Below, piece after piece: positions 35,849 to 45,295 of a DNA stretch of 64,000 bases. This DNA is from Algivirga pacifica (GTDB lineage: Bacteria; Bacteroidota; Bacteroidia; Cytophagales; Flammeovirgaceae). Under the pieces are notes generated by a model that worked only from the letters and a program-made list of their open reading frames with translations, was not told the origin of the DNA and did no database searches. The stretch lies in NCBI RefSeq assembly GCF_039543525.1, contig NZ_BAABJX010000029.1:62001-126000 (forward strand), read 5' to 3'. Position numbers and translations under genes: made by a program. Numbering within the stretch: the stretch's first letter is position 1; each line of letters begins with the position of its first letter.

Positions 35849-36078
35849 CTGTAAATTTGAATGGCAAAAGTAATAGATGATTTCACTTATTACAACCTTT
35901 CACAATTCTTTTCTTAAAGAAGGAAAACAATCCTCTGATTATCAACAACTAATTTAACACCCCTTAAAAAGCCTTTAGAGACAAAAACATATCTCTCTAA
36001 GAATTTACGTATCTTTATTGAATCAAACTAAGATATCCACAGCAATATTTCATCATTAGCCAACAAAGTGACACAACA

Positions 36079-36726
36079 GTGATTGATAGTTATAAACACA
36101 AAGGAAAGAGGAACACGCTTGTTAGGGGAATTGCTCAGAAAGGCATTCAAGCTGAAAACGTATTGGAGGCAATCCGAAAAATCCCTCGACACTTCTTTAT
36201 GGACAGTGCTTTTGAAGAACATGCTTATCAGGATAAGCCTTTTCCTATTGGAGAAGGACAAACCATTTCACAACCCTATACAGTTGCCTTCCAAACCGAG
36301 TTACTACAAGTGCAACCTGGAGATAAGATTCTCGAAATAGGTACTGGGTCTGGCTATCAAGCAGCCGTTTTACTAGAGTTAGGCGCTAAGCTTTATACAA
36401 TAGAAACAGTACGTAAACTACACCTTAAGGCACAAAAGCTCTTAACCTCCCTAGGATACAAGGCCAACTTTATTTTTGGTGATGGCTCCAAAGGACTAAC
36501 TTCTGCAGCTCCTTTTGATAAAATCATTGTGACTGCAGGTGCACCTCATGTTCCTAAAGCCCTGTTGCAACAACTTAAGGTAGGCGGTATATTGGTTATT
36601 CCCGTAGGAGATGAAAGAAATCAACGTATGCTCAAGATCACCAAGATTGACGAGAAAACACTGGAAGAAGAAGATTATGGTGGATTTTGCTTTGTAAAGT
36701 TCAAGGGAGAAGATGCTTGGCAGTGA
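36079..36726 (+). CDS. pcm: Protein-L-isoaspartate O-methyltransferase
   Basis: 215 residues from a GTG start (36079). The methyltransferase fold shows ILEIGTGSGYQAAVLLELG for S-adenosylmethionine binding, IPRHFFMDSAFEEHAYQDKP upstream and TISQPYTVAFQTELL, all family hallmarks. It methylates damaged isoaspartyl residues to allow protein repair. The last codons (W-Q-stop, TGGCAGTGA) run into the GCAGTGA heptamer array, which provides the stop codon. The gene is isolated, with about 230 bp to the tRNA array. Confidence 0.93.
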   Translation: MIDSYKHKGKRNTLVRGIAQKGIQAENVLEAIRKIPRHFFMDSAFEEHAYQDKPFPIGEGQTISQPYTVAFQTELLQVQPGDKILEIGTGSGYQAAVLLELGAKLYTIETVRKLHLKAQKLLTSLGYKANFIFGDGSKGLTSAAPFDKIIVTAGAPHVPKALLQQLKVGGILVIPVGDERNQRMLKITKIDEKTLEEEDYGGFCFVKFKGEDAWQ

Positions 36727-36845
36727 GCAGTGAGCAGTGAGCAGTGAGCAGTGAGCAGTGAGCAGTGAGCAGTGAGCAGTGAGCAGTGAGCAGTGAGCAG
36801 TGAGCAGTGAGCAGTGAGCAGTGAGCAGTGAGCAGTGAGCAGTGA
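36721..36845. repeat. Tandem GCAGTGA heptamer array
   Basis: About 17.8 perfect copies of the 7-mer GCAGTGA over 125 bp. The first copy contains the pcm stop codon. Downstream (36908-36958) lies another dyad, GGTTATCGCTTAT / ATAAGCGGTAACC, which uses the same GGTTATC heptamer as the array at 63088. Confidence 0.97.
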
Positions 36846-37020
36846 AATTACTTATTCTATAATGTTTAAAATTAATCCTGTCGCTGTTTGCGGGATAATA
36901 TACAGGTTTATCGGTTATCGCTTATTGTTTATAAACGAAAACGATAAGCGGTAACCCATTACATGGAGTCTCTAAACTGATATCATACGATAGCTTCAAT
37001 CTTAACTACTATATATAGAT

Positions 37021-37146
37021 CAATTCAATTAAACGATTTCAATTCACCAAAAGTGAGGATCAATAAACTATCTCAACTCACCGAAGGTGAATCTCAACAG
37101 AATGAAGTTCTTCTCAACAAGCGGCGTAAGTCGCCTCAACACATTA
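37021..37146. repeat. Variable-palindrome repeat (TCAACA linker type)
   Basis: Palindromes TCACCGAAGGTGA, AGAATGAAGTTCT-like and GGCGTAAGTCGCC are set between TCAACTCA, TCTCAACA and CTCAACA linkers. The element ends 5 bp before the thioesterase start codon, so it occupies the 5' leader of that gene. Confidence 0.7.
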
Positions 37147-37150
37147 AACA

Positions 37151-37684
37151 ATGAGCAAGGTATTTAAACATCCCAAAGACTCCTATGTCATTTCTTCGGA
37201 GATTGTACTCCCCAATGACACCAATACATATGGCAACCTAATGGGAGGTCGCTTGATGCATATGATGGATGTTATTGGCGCTATTGCCGCCCAAAAGCAT
37301 TGTAATCGGGCAGTTGTTACAGCCTCTGTCGATAACATCTCTTTTAAGAGCTCTCCTGCCCTGGGAGATGTCATCACATTGGAAGCTAAAGTTACCAGAG
37401 CATTTAACTCTTCTATGGAGATTTACATCAAGGTCAATACGGAGAATATGCAGAAAGGTACTATAGTCGAATGCAATACGGCATTTATGACTTTTGTTGC
37501 TATCGATCAATCGGGAAACCCTATTTCTGTCCCCCGCATAGAACCTGAGACAGACCAAGAAAAAGACTTCTATGAGAGTGCGCTTAGACGACGACAACTA
37601 CGTTTGATATTGGGTGGACGTATGAGCCCCGATGACGCTACAGAGCTCAAAGCTTTGTTTACTAAAAAAAGCATCAGCAAGTAA
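37151..37684 (+). CDS. Acyl-CoA thioesterase, hotdog fold (YciA/BFIT type)
   Basis: 177 residues. The hotdog domain covers about 12-130: PNDTNTYGNLMGGRLMHMMD is the catalytic helix region with the conserved Asn/Asp (N-x-x-G...D), and AVVTASVDNISFKSSP follows. It hydrolyses acyl-CoA esters; chain-length preference is not visible. The C-terminal extension (about 130-177) is charged. It has a palindrome repeat in front and two behind, and no neighbour in an operon. Confidence 0.9.
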   Translation: MSKVFKHPKDSYVISSEIVLPNDTNTYGNLMGGRLMHMMDVIGAIAAQKHCNRAVVTASVDNISFKSSPALGDVITLEAKVTRAFNSSMEIYIKVNTENMQKGTIVECNTAFMTFVAIDQSGNPISVPRIEPETDQEKDFYESALRRRQLRLILGGRMSPDDATELKALFTKKSISK

Positions 37685-37687
37685 TTT

Positions 37688-37832
37688 GTTGATTCGTTGA
37701 ATTTCTCCTTCGGAGAGTTGAATTGAGTTTCGCTCGTTGATTCGAGTTGATATGTTGTATGAGTATTAGTATACACCTCAATCAACAATTCAACTCGAAT
37801 CAACGAGCGAAGCCCGATTCAACGATTCAACA
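37688..37832. repeat. Variable-palindrome repeat (GTTGAATC linker type), inverted pair
   Basis: Left: TTGTTGATTCGTTGAATT, palindrome TCTCCTTCGGAGA, GTTGAATTGAGTTTCGCTCG, GTTGATTCGAGTTG. Right is the inverse with CAACGAGCGAAGC. It is very similar to 21669-21837. Confidence 0.78.
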
Positions 37833-37881
37833 AAGCTGTGTGGCAGTATGATAGATCAATTTCGAACCTTATTTTATATAT

Positions 37882-37942
37882 TTCAACTAAACATCATGAA
37901 CGAGCGAAGCTCAATTAACATACGCCGTGTAGCGGATGAACA
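37882..37942. repeat. Variable-palindrome repeat (GTTCAT linker type)
   Basis: TTCAACTAAACATCATGAAC, GAGCGAAGCTC, AATTAACATACGCCGTGTAGCG, GATGAACAAAAG. It is almost the same sequence as the right half of 46404-46557. Confidence 0.75.
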
Positions 37943-37979
37943 AAAGCCCCGAGATGTATACACACCTCAGGGCTTTTTT
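37942..37979 (-). terminator. Terminator of pdhB (may serve both strands)
   Basis: Stem AAAAGCCCCGAG / CTCAGGGCTTTT (one mismatch), 12-base loop, and a T run. It lies 33 bp after the pdhB stop on the minus strand. Confidence 0.8.
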
Positions 37980-38011
37980 ATGCTTTATAACTTAACCGTT
38001 ACGGAAAAGTC

Positions 38012-38992
38012 TTAGTTTCTATACAACGTTTGCTTCACAGCCTCTACTGTACGCTCTACACTTGGAAGAGCTGCTTGTAGTAGTGTTGGTGCATAAGCTA
38101 CTGGTACGTCCAGAGAGTTCACTCTCATGATTGGAGCATCCAGGAAGTCAAATGCGTTACGCTGTACGTGGTGAGAGATATCTGTAGAAAGGGATGCAGT
38201 TGGCCATGCTTCCTCTACAATCACCAAACGGTTTGTTTTCTTTACTGAATCAACAACCGCTTTATAATCGATTGGCTTCACAGAACGAAGGTCAATCACC
38301 TCTGCGTTAATGCCCTCTTTTGCTAATTGATCTGCAGCTTCGTGTGCTACTTTCATCATTTTACCGAAAGATACGATAGTTACATCATCTCCTCTTCTCG
38401 TAACATTTGCTACTCCGATTGGAATCAGGTACTCGCTCTCAGGTACTTCTCCCTTGTCACCGTACATCACCTCTGACTCCATGAAAATTACTGGATTGTC
38501 ATCACGGATGGCTGACTTCAATAATCCTTTTGCATCATATGGATTGGAAGGAACGACTACTTTAAGACCAGCGGTATTCGCATACCAGTTCTCAAAGTTT
38601 TGAGAGTGCTGTGCTGCTAGCTGTCCAGCGTTACCTGTTGCCCCTCTGAATACCATTGGTGCAGTATACTGTCCACCTGACATAGAATAAATCTTTGCCG
38701 CACCGTTGATAATTTGGTCAATTGCTACCAATGAGAAGTTGAACGTCATAAACTCAATAATTGGTCTTAGACCGTTCATTGCGGCACCCGTACCGATACC
38801 TGCAAACCCTAACTCAGCAATAGGAGTGTCAATCACACGATCAGGACCAAACTCGTCCAACATTCCCTGAGTTACCTTGTAAGCACCATTGTACTCTGCT
38901 ACTTCCTCACCCATGATAAAGACTTTATCATCTCTTCTCATTTCCTCGGACATTGCTTCTCTCAAGGCTTCTCTAAATTGAATTTCTCTCAT
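38012..38992 (-). CDS. pdhB: Pyruvate dehydrogenase E1 component, beta subunit
   Basis: 326 residues, full length. The thiamine-diphosphate-binding and transketolase-C domains show VFIMGEEVAEYNGAYKVTQG, IDTPIAELGFAGIGTGAAM (conserved Glu), MPMVFRGATG-like QYTAPMVFRGATGNAG and VIVEEAWPTASLSTDI. With an alpha subunit (not in the window) it decarboxylates pyruvate and acetylates the E2 lipoyl groups. E2 (pdhC) is 25 kb away. The gene stands alone with its own terminator. Confidence 0.95.
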   Translation of the reverse strand: MREIQFREALREAMSEEMRRDDKVFIMGEEVAEYNGAYKVTQGMLDEFGPDRVIDTPIAELGFAGIGTGAAMNGLRPIIEFMTFNFSLVAIDQIINGAAKIYSMSGGQYTAPMVFRGATGNAGQLAAQHSQNFENWYANTAGLKVVVPSNPYDAKGLLKSAIRDDNPVIFMESEVMYGDKGEVPESEYLIPIGVANVTRRGDDVTIVSFGKMMKVAHEAADQLAKEGINAEVIDLRSVKPIDYKAVVDSVKKTNRLVIVEEAWPTASLSTDISHHVQRNAFDFLDAPIMRVNSLDVPVAYAPTLLQAALPSVERTVEAVKQTLYRN

Positions 38993-39135
38993 GGTATTTC
39001 CTTTAAAAGTGCATTTTAATCGTTAATACAGACATTTCGTTTTTCGACCGCCAAGATAGGAAAAAAAAAGGGAAAAGGTAGAAGGTATAGGTTATAAGGT
39101 TACATTGGATACTAGAGGAGGCAGAAGAAAGAACG

Positions 39136-39167
39136 AAAAAAAGCCTGTCACATAAAGTGACAGGCTT
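39136..39167 (-). terminator. Terminator of the OmpA/TPR lipoprotein gene
   Basis: Stem AAGCCTGTCAC / GTGACAGGCTT with loop ATAAA and, on the minus strand, a T run (AGGCTTTTTTTC). It lies 40 bp past the stop codon of 39207-41033. Confidence 0.88.
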
Positions 39168-39206
39168 TCTACTTTACATCAATGATTTATTTGATGTGAA
39201 GTATAA

Positions 39207-41033
39207 TTATTTAGAAGCCGCCATTACTGCGTCCTTGAAGTTTACGAACTCAAGGTCAGTAACTGCTTTCTCAGCATAAGCGCTATCTTTTGCGATTGCT
39301 GCAGTCAAAGCAGTAGTCAATGCTGCTGCATCTCCTTGTCTAGCTGCTACGATTGCTGCCAAGTAGTTTACTTTAGCGCTATCGTTAGCATCTTTTGCTT
39401 CTTTCAATGCTGCAGCTGCTTGGCTGTAGTCACCGCTCATGTCTTTGCTCGCTTTCAACGTGTAAGCCAAAGCTTTGTTGTAAAGAACGTCAGCATCGTT
39501 ACCTGCAGAAGACAAGTAGTTGATTGCTTCGTCATATTTACCAGCTCTGATTGCTGCGTAACCTTTTACAGCGTTAGTTGCTGCTGTAACAGAAGCGCTA
39601 GAAGAGTTAGCGTTAGCCAAAGCTGCTTCCGCTGCGTTCAAGTCACCTAGCATCAAGTGAGCACCTGCAAGGTTTGCAGAAGCTTCAGCTGCTGCATCAG
39701 CACCCATTTTAGCTGCAGACTCGAAGTGAGGAACTGCTGCTTTGATCATTTCGATTTGCTTGTCACCTTCTTCTTTCTTCGCCATCTCGAACATTACAGC
39801 ACCAAGGTTGTTATACGCTACTGCGTTCTCACCTTTTCTCAATACTGTTTCGTAGATTGCTTTTTTCTCGTCTAGAGAAGGAGTCAACTCAGCTGCAGCG
39901 AAAAGAAGTTCCTCGTTGCTCAATGCCTCAAGACCTTCCTGACCGTTAGCCATTTTCTTAGCCAAGTCATAGATTACTGCTGGCTCTTTTTTCTCCTTAA
40001 GTTTCAAGATCTCTGCTTTTGCGTTTCTCAAAGGAGGGTAAACGTATCTAAGCATTTTCTTGTAAGAAGAAAGCGACTGAAGTTTCAATTCTTTAGAAAC
40101 GAAGTCACCTGCACCGTTTACGATTGAAAGGATCTCATCCTTCTCAGCATCAGTAAACTTGTCTGAAGCAGTTAATAGATCTCTGAACGCAGACCAGTTT
40201 TCTACTACTGGCTTCGTTACGAACTGAGGCTTTTCCTCGCTAGAGTATCTGTATTTGCTCTGAAGTTGGTCGTAGTATTTTTCAACTGCAGCTGGACGCT
40301 GGTTCGCCAATTTCGTGTTGATATCTGTTGGTCCTTCAGGAGAGTGAGAACCTGTAATAGTAACTGTTTTTGTAGGGTTCTTCTCAGAAACGTAGTTCTT
40401 CAATTTCTTACCCATTTCACCGTTCTTCTCAGAGTATCTCAAAGCAGCAGAGTTCTTCAAGAAGTAGAAATCTACGTACTGTGGCTCATACTCTTCGCCA
40501 GTGTTGTATCCGTGATCAGCATATACTGCCATGAATGTAGGCGCTGCCAATCTAGAAGTAGTAATTACTCCTTTTACATCACCAGGGACCGCTGCGAATG
40601 TTCCTTTGTTAGTTTCTGTAGTCTTCTCGCTTCCTTCTTTAGAAACACGACCTAAGAATTCCAACTGACCGTTACCAATCTCCTCGTTGTAAGCAAATGC
40701 TAGACGCTCGTTCATTTCTGCCGGAGCTTCAGAACCTGCGAAGTCATTACCTACAAAAGAAATTGTACCAGCCTCGATTGGCTCACCGTTTGAAGGGTTA
40801 AATTGAACGTCAAGGTCATATGTATAACCTTCCTTCATCAATTTCGCTGGCAATTTTGCGTTAGCGTTGAAAATCACTGAGTCTCCGTGCAACTCAAGTG
40901 GTGATGGCTTAATTGTTAGCTCTTGGTTTTTCGCAACCTTATCTGCCTTAAGGCCGGCGCAGTTCGTTAGTGCCATTGAACCTACAACCAGAGCCGATGT
41001 TACAACTGTAGTGTACTTATTCATAATCCTCAT
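39207..41033 (-). CDS. OmpA-like/TPR lipoprotein
   Basis: 608 residues (or 605 from ATG 41024, which better fits the lipoprotein signal MNKYTTVVTSALVVGSMALT-NC). An N-terminal beta-rich part (about 30-190) leads to an OmpA-like segment with VTITGSHSPEGPTDINTKLA and NQRPAAVEKYY (about 210-330), then a long Ala-rich TPR region (about 355-608). It should attach to the outer membrane and bind peptidoglycan and partner proteins. The regular codon pattern and strong own terminator suggest high expression (inference). No closer function is recognisable. Confidence 0.8.
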   Translation of the reverse strand: MRIMNKYTTVVTSALVVGSMALTNCAGLKADKVAKNQELTIKPSPLELHGDSVIFNANAKLPAKLMKEGYTYDLDVQFNPSNGEPIEAGTISFVGNDFAGSEAPAEMNERLAFAYNEEIGNGQLEFLGRVSKEGSEKTTETNKGTFAAVPGDVKGVITTSRLAAPTFMAVYADHGYNTGEEYEPQYVDFYFLKNSAALRYSEKNGEMGKKLKNYVSEKNPTKTVTITGSHSPEGPTDINTKLANQRPAAVEKYYDQLQSKYRYSSEEKPQFVTKPVVENWSAFRDLLTASDKFTDAEKDEILSIVNGAGDFVSKELKLQSLSSYKKMLRYVYPPLRNAKAEILKLKEKKEPAVIYDLAKKMANGQEGLEALSNEELLFAAAELTPSLDEKKAIYETVLRKGENAVAYNNLGAVMFEMAKKEEGDKQIEMIKAAVPHFESAAKMGADAAAEASANLAGAHLMLGDLNAAEAALANANSSSASVTAATNAVKGYAAIRAGKYDEAINYLSSAGNDADVLYNKALAYTLKASKDMSGDYSQAAAALKEAKDANDSAKVNYLAAIVAARQGDAAALTTALTAAIAKDSAYAEKAVTDLEFVNFKDAVMAASK

Positions 41034-41307
41034 TTACTTTTATAGGGAATTTTCATGCTGAATATCAGGATAATTCATTCCCCTTCCAAATAATCCAATT
41101 TAATATAAGTTGAATGCATTCCAAGAATACGCAAATTCTCAACCAATACATTATTTTATTTCTTAAAATATTATAAAATAACGCATCGAAGTGAACTTTG
41201 ATTCAATTCGGTAATGGATTAATACAACTTCTATGCCTTAAATCATTATTGCGGATTTTTTTTTAACGATTTTGTACTAAAAAAAAGGATTTAAGTACCA
41301 AAAGCCC

Positions 41308-42393
41308 TTAAATTTCGTTGTACTGTCTATTTGTTTCAGAAGCAGCAGCTGTACTTTCCTTTATCAACTCTGGGAATGTTTTTTTGGCTTTCAGGAAAAA
41401 AGAAAAAACAAGTAGCCCCTTCCATTTGCCCTGAAGGGTAACCTTATTATTCTTCTTTGAGGAATGCTTAGAGAATGCATTTCGAGTAGCTTGCAAACCC
41501 GGAATGTGTCGATAAAAAGAAAAATGGGCCGCTAAAATAGCACCTATATGTTTGGGCTCTCCATCCAAAGCAAACTTTAGAGCTGCTACTCCATCGAGCA
41601 CCAAACGAGCGAATATAATCAACAATAAAGACGAAGCCGGCTGATTCTTATAAAGCATCATCAAACTGTTCCGAAAGTTATAATAGGTCTTTCGGGGATT
41701 GTTATAAGGAAGTGTCCCTCCACCCACGTGATATACTTCACTTTTTCCGGTGTACCACACCTCATACCCTGCCCGCTGTAATCGCCAACAAAGGTCTATT
41801 TCCTCCATATGTGCGAAGAAACGTTCATCCAAGCCTCCTAACTCCTGATAAAGAGCACTACGAATCATCATACATGCTCCAGTAGCCCAAAACACCGGCC
41901 TTTCATCATCATACTGTCCCAAGTCCTGCTCTACCTCATCAAAAATTCTTCCTCTACAAAAAGGGTAACCCAATCGATCGATATACCCTCCTGCAGCTCC
42001 AGCATACTCGAAGTAGCGTTTATCTGCCTGCATCTTAATCTTGGGCTGACAAGCTCCTATATGTGGATTTTTCTCCAGTAGACTGTACATAGGCTCCAGC
42101 CATCCCTCTGACACTTCCACATCAGAGTTGAGAAGCACAAAATACTTGTGCTTTAACTGCTTCAAGGCAGCGTTATATCCTCCACAAAACCCATAGTTTT
42201 CTTTCAATTGAATCCAATGTACCTCCTTAGGGTAATTTGCCTCTATCCATACTTTGGAATCATCATCCGAGGCATTATCAGCAATAATAACCTCAGCACC
42301 TGGAGAATACTTTAATACATTGGGAAGAAAGCGTTGTAAGAAGACGCTTCCATTATAGTTGAGTATAACTATCGCAATATCAGACATGCTCAT
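41308..42393 (-). CDS. Family 2 glycosyltransferase
   Basis: 361 residues. The GT2 fold starts IAIVILNYNGSVFLQRFLP, with the UDP-sugar/metal motif in YFVLLNSDVEV (N-S-D-V), followed by ACMMIRSALYQELGGLDERF and the ED-type region HMEEIDLCWRLQRAGYEVWY. It is similar to rhamnosyltransferase-like enzymes that add sugars to surface polysaccharide; donor and acceptor are unknown. A hydrophobic segment near 258-275 (SSLLLIIFARLVLDGVAAL) could sit on the membrane. No polysaccharide gene cluster surrounds it. Confidence 0.9.
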   Translation of the reverse strand: MSMSDIAIVILNYNGSVFLQRFLPNVLKYSPGAEVIIADNASDDDSKVWIEANYPKEVHWIQLKENYGFCGGYNAALKQLKHKYFVLLNSDVEVSEGWLEPMYSLLEKNPHIGACQPKIKMQADKRYFEYAGAAGGYIDRLGYPFCRGRIFDEVEQDLGQYDDERPVFWATGACMMIRSALYQELGGLDERFFAHMEEIDLCWRLQRAGYEVWYTGKSEVYHVGGGTLPYNNPRKTYYNFRNSLMMLYKNQPASSLLLIIFARLVLDGVAALKFALDGEPKHIGAILAAHFSFYRHIPGLQATRNAFSKHSSKKNNKVTLQGKWKGLLVFSFFLKAKKTFPELIKESTAAASETNRQYNEI

Positions 42394-42416
42394 GTAAAAA
42401 GTAAGGTCAAAAATAA

Positions 42417-42448
42417 AGAGGCTGTCACATGGTTATGGGACAGCCTCT
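42417..42448 (-). terminator. Terminator of ybaB (and clpX read-through)
   Basis: Stem AGAGGCTGTC / GACAGCCTCT with an inner CAT/ATG pair and loop GGTT, about 33 bp past the ybaB stop. The T tract on the minus strand (CTTTATTTT) is moderate. Confidence 0.75.
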
Positions 42449-42480
42449 CTTATATAATACTATATCTTTGGCTCTATGGA

Positions 42481-42807
42481 TTAAAAACCAAAATCCATTC
42501 CTGGAATATTTGGAGGCATCATCCCTTGCGTATGCTTTTGCATTTCCGCCTGAGCCTTTCCTTCCACTTCTTCCATTGCTTTATTGATTGCAGCGATAAT
42601 CAAATCCTGCATCATCTCCTTATCTTCCGGTTTGCAAAGTGACTCATCCACGTCAATCTTCACCACTTGCTTCTTGCCGTTTACGACAGCCTTTACCATA
42701 CCGGCACCAGACTCTGCTTCTGCCGTGATGTGTACTAGATTATCCTGTGCTTCTTTCAACTTGGCTTGTACTTCTTTCAGTTTGCCAAGCATTTCCATCA
42801 TATCCAT
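42481..42807 (-). CDS. ybaB: YbaB/EbfC nucleoid-associated protein
   Basis: 108 residues. The family core is helix LGKLKEVQAKLKEAQDNL, the strand segment HITAEAESGAGMVKAVVNGK and the second helix LQDLIIAAINKAMEEVE. The C-terminus is Met/Gly/Pro-rich (MMPPNIPGMDFGF). It binds DNA as a dimer and may help replication or recombination; it is often next to dnaX or recR, but here it follows clpX by 32 bp. Confidence 0.93.
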   Translation of the reverse strand: MDMMEMLGKLKEVQAKLKEAQDNLVHITAEAESGAGMVKAVVNGKKQVVKIDVDESLCKPEDKEMMQDLIIAAINKAMEEVEGKAQAEMQKHTQGMMPPNIPGMDFGF

Positions 42808-42839
42808 ATGTTAATTATCGTTTAGGGTTAATAGTCAAA

Positions 42840-44069
42840 TTAAGCGACATGCAGACGTTTTGCAGTGGCAGACGTTTCAAACTTCTCCTTGGCGTAAGCT
42901 CCATCAATCACAAAATTGGTCTCCCCGTTACTTTCCATAGAAGGAAGTTCAAACATCGGATCCAGCATAATGGCCTCACAAATACTTCTCAGACCTCTGG
43001 CTCCCAAATTATATTCTACCGCTTTGTCTACGATATATTCTAACGCATCCTCTGTGAAAGAAAGTTCTATTTCTTCCATAGCGAACAATTTCTTGTATTG
43101 TTTTACCAAAGCATTTTTTGGCTCTGTAAGAATGCTTCTTAATGCCTCTCTTGACAATGGACGAAGGTGTGAAATTACAGGAAGACGTCCAATAAGCTCT
43201 GGAATCAAGCCAAAGTGGCGAATATCCTGTGCATTTACATACTCTAGTAGTTCATCCTTATCTTCAATTGCATTGTTGTGATCTGCTCCTCCAAAACCAA
43301 TTGGACGAGTGTTCAAACGGTTGGCAATAAGGTCTGCAATACCATCAAAGGCCCCTCCACAAATGAAGAGAATGTTTTCTGTATTTACTGAAATCATTTT
43401 TTGCTCAGGGTGCTTACGTCCTCCTTGTGGCGGTACGTTGACAATAGACCCTTCCAACAATTTCAGTAACGCCTGCTGTACCCCTTCTCCACTTACATCT
43501 CTAGTGATGGATGGGTTATCAGACTTACGGGCAATTTTATCAATTTCGTCAATATATACGATTCCTCTTTCTGCTGCTTCTACATCATAATCTGCTGCCT
43601 GCAACAATCGTGTAAGAATCGTCTCAACGTCTTCTCCTACGTAACCCGCTTCCGTAATTACCGTAGCATCGGCAATACAGAAAGGTACGTCTAATGCTTT
43701 TGCCAGTGTTTTGGCTAAAAGCGTTTTACCTGTACCGGTATTTCCGGCCATCAGGATATTAGACTTCTCAATGGTAACCCCATCGTCAGACTCTTTTTGC
43801 ATCAGACGTTTGTAGTGATTATAAACTGCTACCGACAAAACTCTTTTGGCCTTGTCCTGCCCAATCACATATTCGTCCAAGTGTTTTTTCATTTCTGCAG
43901 GAGGTATCAAGTTGACATTCTTGTATTTATCAACCTTCCCACTTCTTTCCTCCATCAGGATTTGGTGCACCTGCTCAATACAATTATTACAGATTTGGGC
44001 ATTTTGTCCTGAAACCATCAACTCCACGGCACTCTTAGGTGCCCCGCAAAATGAACATGTATTTCTCAT
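42840..44069 (-). CDS. clpX: ATP-dependent Clp protease ATP-binding subunit ClpX
   Basis: 409 residues. The N-terminal zinc-binding domain has four Cys (CSFCGAP...CNNC), then the AAA+ domain with Walker A GNTGTGKT, Walker B IVYIDEIDKIA, the GAFDGI-type pore region and sensor II GARGLRSI. ClpX unfolds substrates for ClpP. A 312-bp gap with AT-rich, promoter-like boxes separates it from clpP, so the two may be transcribed apart. In this window clpX precedes ybaB. Confidence 0.97.
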   Translation of the reverse strand: MRNTCSFCGAPKSAVELMVSGQNAQICNNCIEQVHQILMEERSGKVDKYKNVNLIPPAEMKKHLDEYVIGQDKAKRVLSVAVYNHYKRLMQKESDDGVTIEKSNILMAGNTGTGKTLLAKTLAKALDVPFCIADATVITEAGYVGEDVETILTRLLQAADYDVEAAERGIVYIDEIDKIARKSDNPSITRDVSGEGVQQALLKLLEGSIVNVPPQGGRKHPEQKMISVNTENILFICGGAFDGIADLIANRLNTRPIGFGGADHNNAIEDKDELLEYVNAQDIRHFGLIPELIGRLPVISHLRPLSREALRSILTEPKNALVKQYKKLFAMEEIELSFTEDALEYIVDKAVEYNLGARGLRSICEAIMLDPMFELPSMESNGETNFVIDGAYAKEKFETSATAKRLHVA

Positions 44070-44249
44070 CTACATCTATATTAATAGCAAAAGATATGAA
44101 GGAGCGTCCTTTCAATCAGTGAGAACATTGCAATAGTTCTCGCTCACTCCATACTTTTAAATTCGTAACCGTAAACGTTTTATATTAACAATAACTTCAA
44201 AATTACAAAAATAATCCTGATAAAGTTCAATATACGAATTTTAAGATAG

Positions 44250-44281
44250 AAAGCAGCAAAGTATACCCTTGCTGCTTTTTT
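44250..44281. terminator. Hairpin between clpP and clpX
   Basis: Stem AAGCAGCAA / TTGCTGCTT with loop AGTATACCC. The strong T run is on the plus strand; on the minus strand the tail is only TTCTATC. It may end clpP transcripts partially. Confidence 0.55.
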
Positions 44282-44381
44282 ATATCTATATTATCGGACA
44301 CACCAATGGCGTATCACTACTGTATTATCCAATAAACGATCTGGAAAACAGTACTCTTTCATTCGATAGAGAGCTACTGAA

Positions 44382-45047
44382 CTATCGTGTTAACACCTCA
44401 TCAATCAAGCCATACTCTTTTGCTTCAGAAGCTTTCATCCAGTAATCTCTATCTGAATCTTTCTCTACCTTATCTACTGGGGCTCCAGAGTGCTTAGAAA
44501 TGATATCGTACAATTCTCCCTTCAACTTAAGGATTTCACGAGCTGTGATTTCAATATCCGATGCCTGTCCTTGCGCTCCTCCCAATGGTTGATGGATCAT
44601 CACACGAGAGTGTGGCAATGCCGAACGCTTTCCAGCGGCTCCTCCACACAATAATACAGCTCCCATAGAAGCAGCCAAACCAGTACAAATAGTACTCACA
44701 TCGGGCTTCACATATTGCATAGTGTCATAAATACCTAGTCCTGCATAAACAGATCCTCCCGGGCTATTGATATACATCAAGATATCTTTCTTAGGGTCTA
44801 ACGACTCCAAGAACAGCATCTGAGCTACAATCACGTTAGAGATCATATCATCTACCTGAGTCCCTAAGAAAATAATACGGTCTGCAATCAAACGAGAGAA
44901 AACGTCGATTTCTGCAAATCTACGGTCTCTTTCTTCAATTACGGTACGAGTCATGTTCTCTACATTTCCCATATACGTATCTACTAGGCTACTAGTGATT
45001 CCCTGTCCTTTTACGGCGTACTTTCGAAATTCGTCTTTATAGATCAT
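44382..45047 (-). CDS. clpP: ATP-dependent Clp protease proteolytic subunit ClpP
   Basis: 221 residues. The catalytic triad is visible: Ser in CTGLAASMGAVLL, His in LPHSRVMIHQP, and Asp in the KDSDRDYWM segment. SPGGSVYAGLGIYDTMQYV is the handle/substrate region. It forms the 14-subunit protease chamber that works with ClpX. The N-terminal extension before NVENMTRTVIEERDRRF is longer than in E. coli. AT-rich spacer with ATTTTCA-type heptamer repeats precedes it. Confidence 0.97.
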   Translation of the reverse strand: MIYKDEFRKYAVKGQGITSSLVDTYMGNVENMTRTVIEERDRRFAEIDVFSRLIADRIIFLGTQVDDMISNVIVAQMLFLESLDPKKDILMYINSPGGSVYAGLGIYDTMQYVKPDVSTICTGLAASMGAVLLCGGAAGKRSALPHSRVMIHQPLGGAQGQASDIEITAREILKLKGELYDIISKHSGAPVDKVEKDSDRDYWMKASEAKEYGLIDEVLTR

Positions 45048-45295
45048 TTTTATTTAAGTGTTTTAGTTTTAAGGCCTTTTTAATTATCAATTTTCAATGA
45101 TTAATTTTCAGTTATTGAAAGTGAGGTGATTGTTAATTCTTCATTGAAGTTTAAACGGATAGATAACTGCAGTGTTTGCAGGAAGACGTTAATGATTGAT
45201 AAGTATTTCCAGTAAATACTTAATTAAAGATAGTTGAATAATTATAAAATCAAATAATTAACCGAAATGGATGCGATGTATCGCATCCATTTCAA

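Noticed and set aside
40266..40655. 129-codon plus frame opposite the OmpA/TPR lipoprotein
   Set aside because: Cys/Phe/Val-rich shadow caused by the codon pattern of the strongly biased minus-strand gene.
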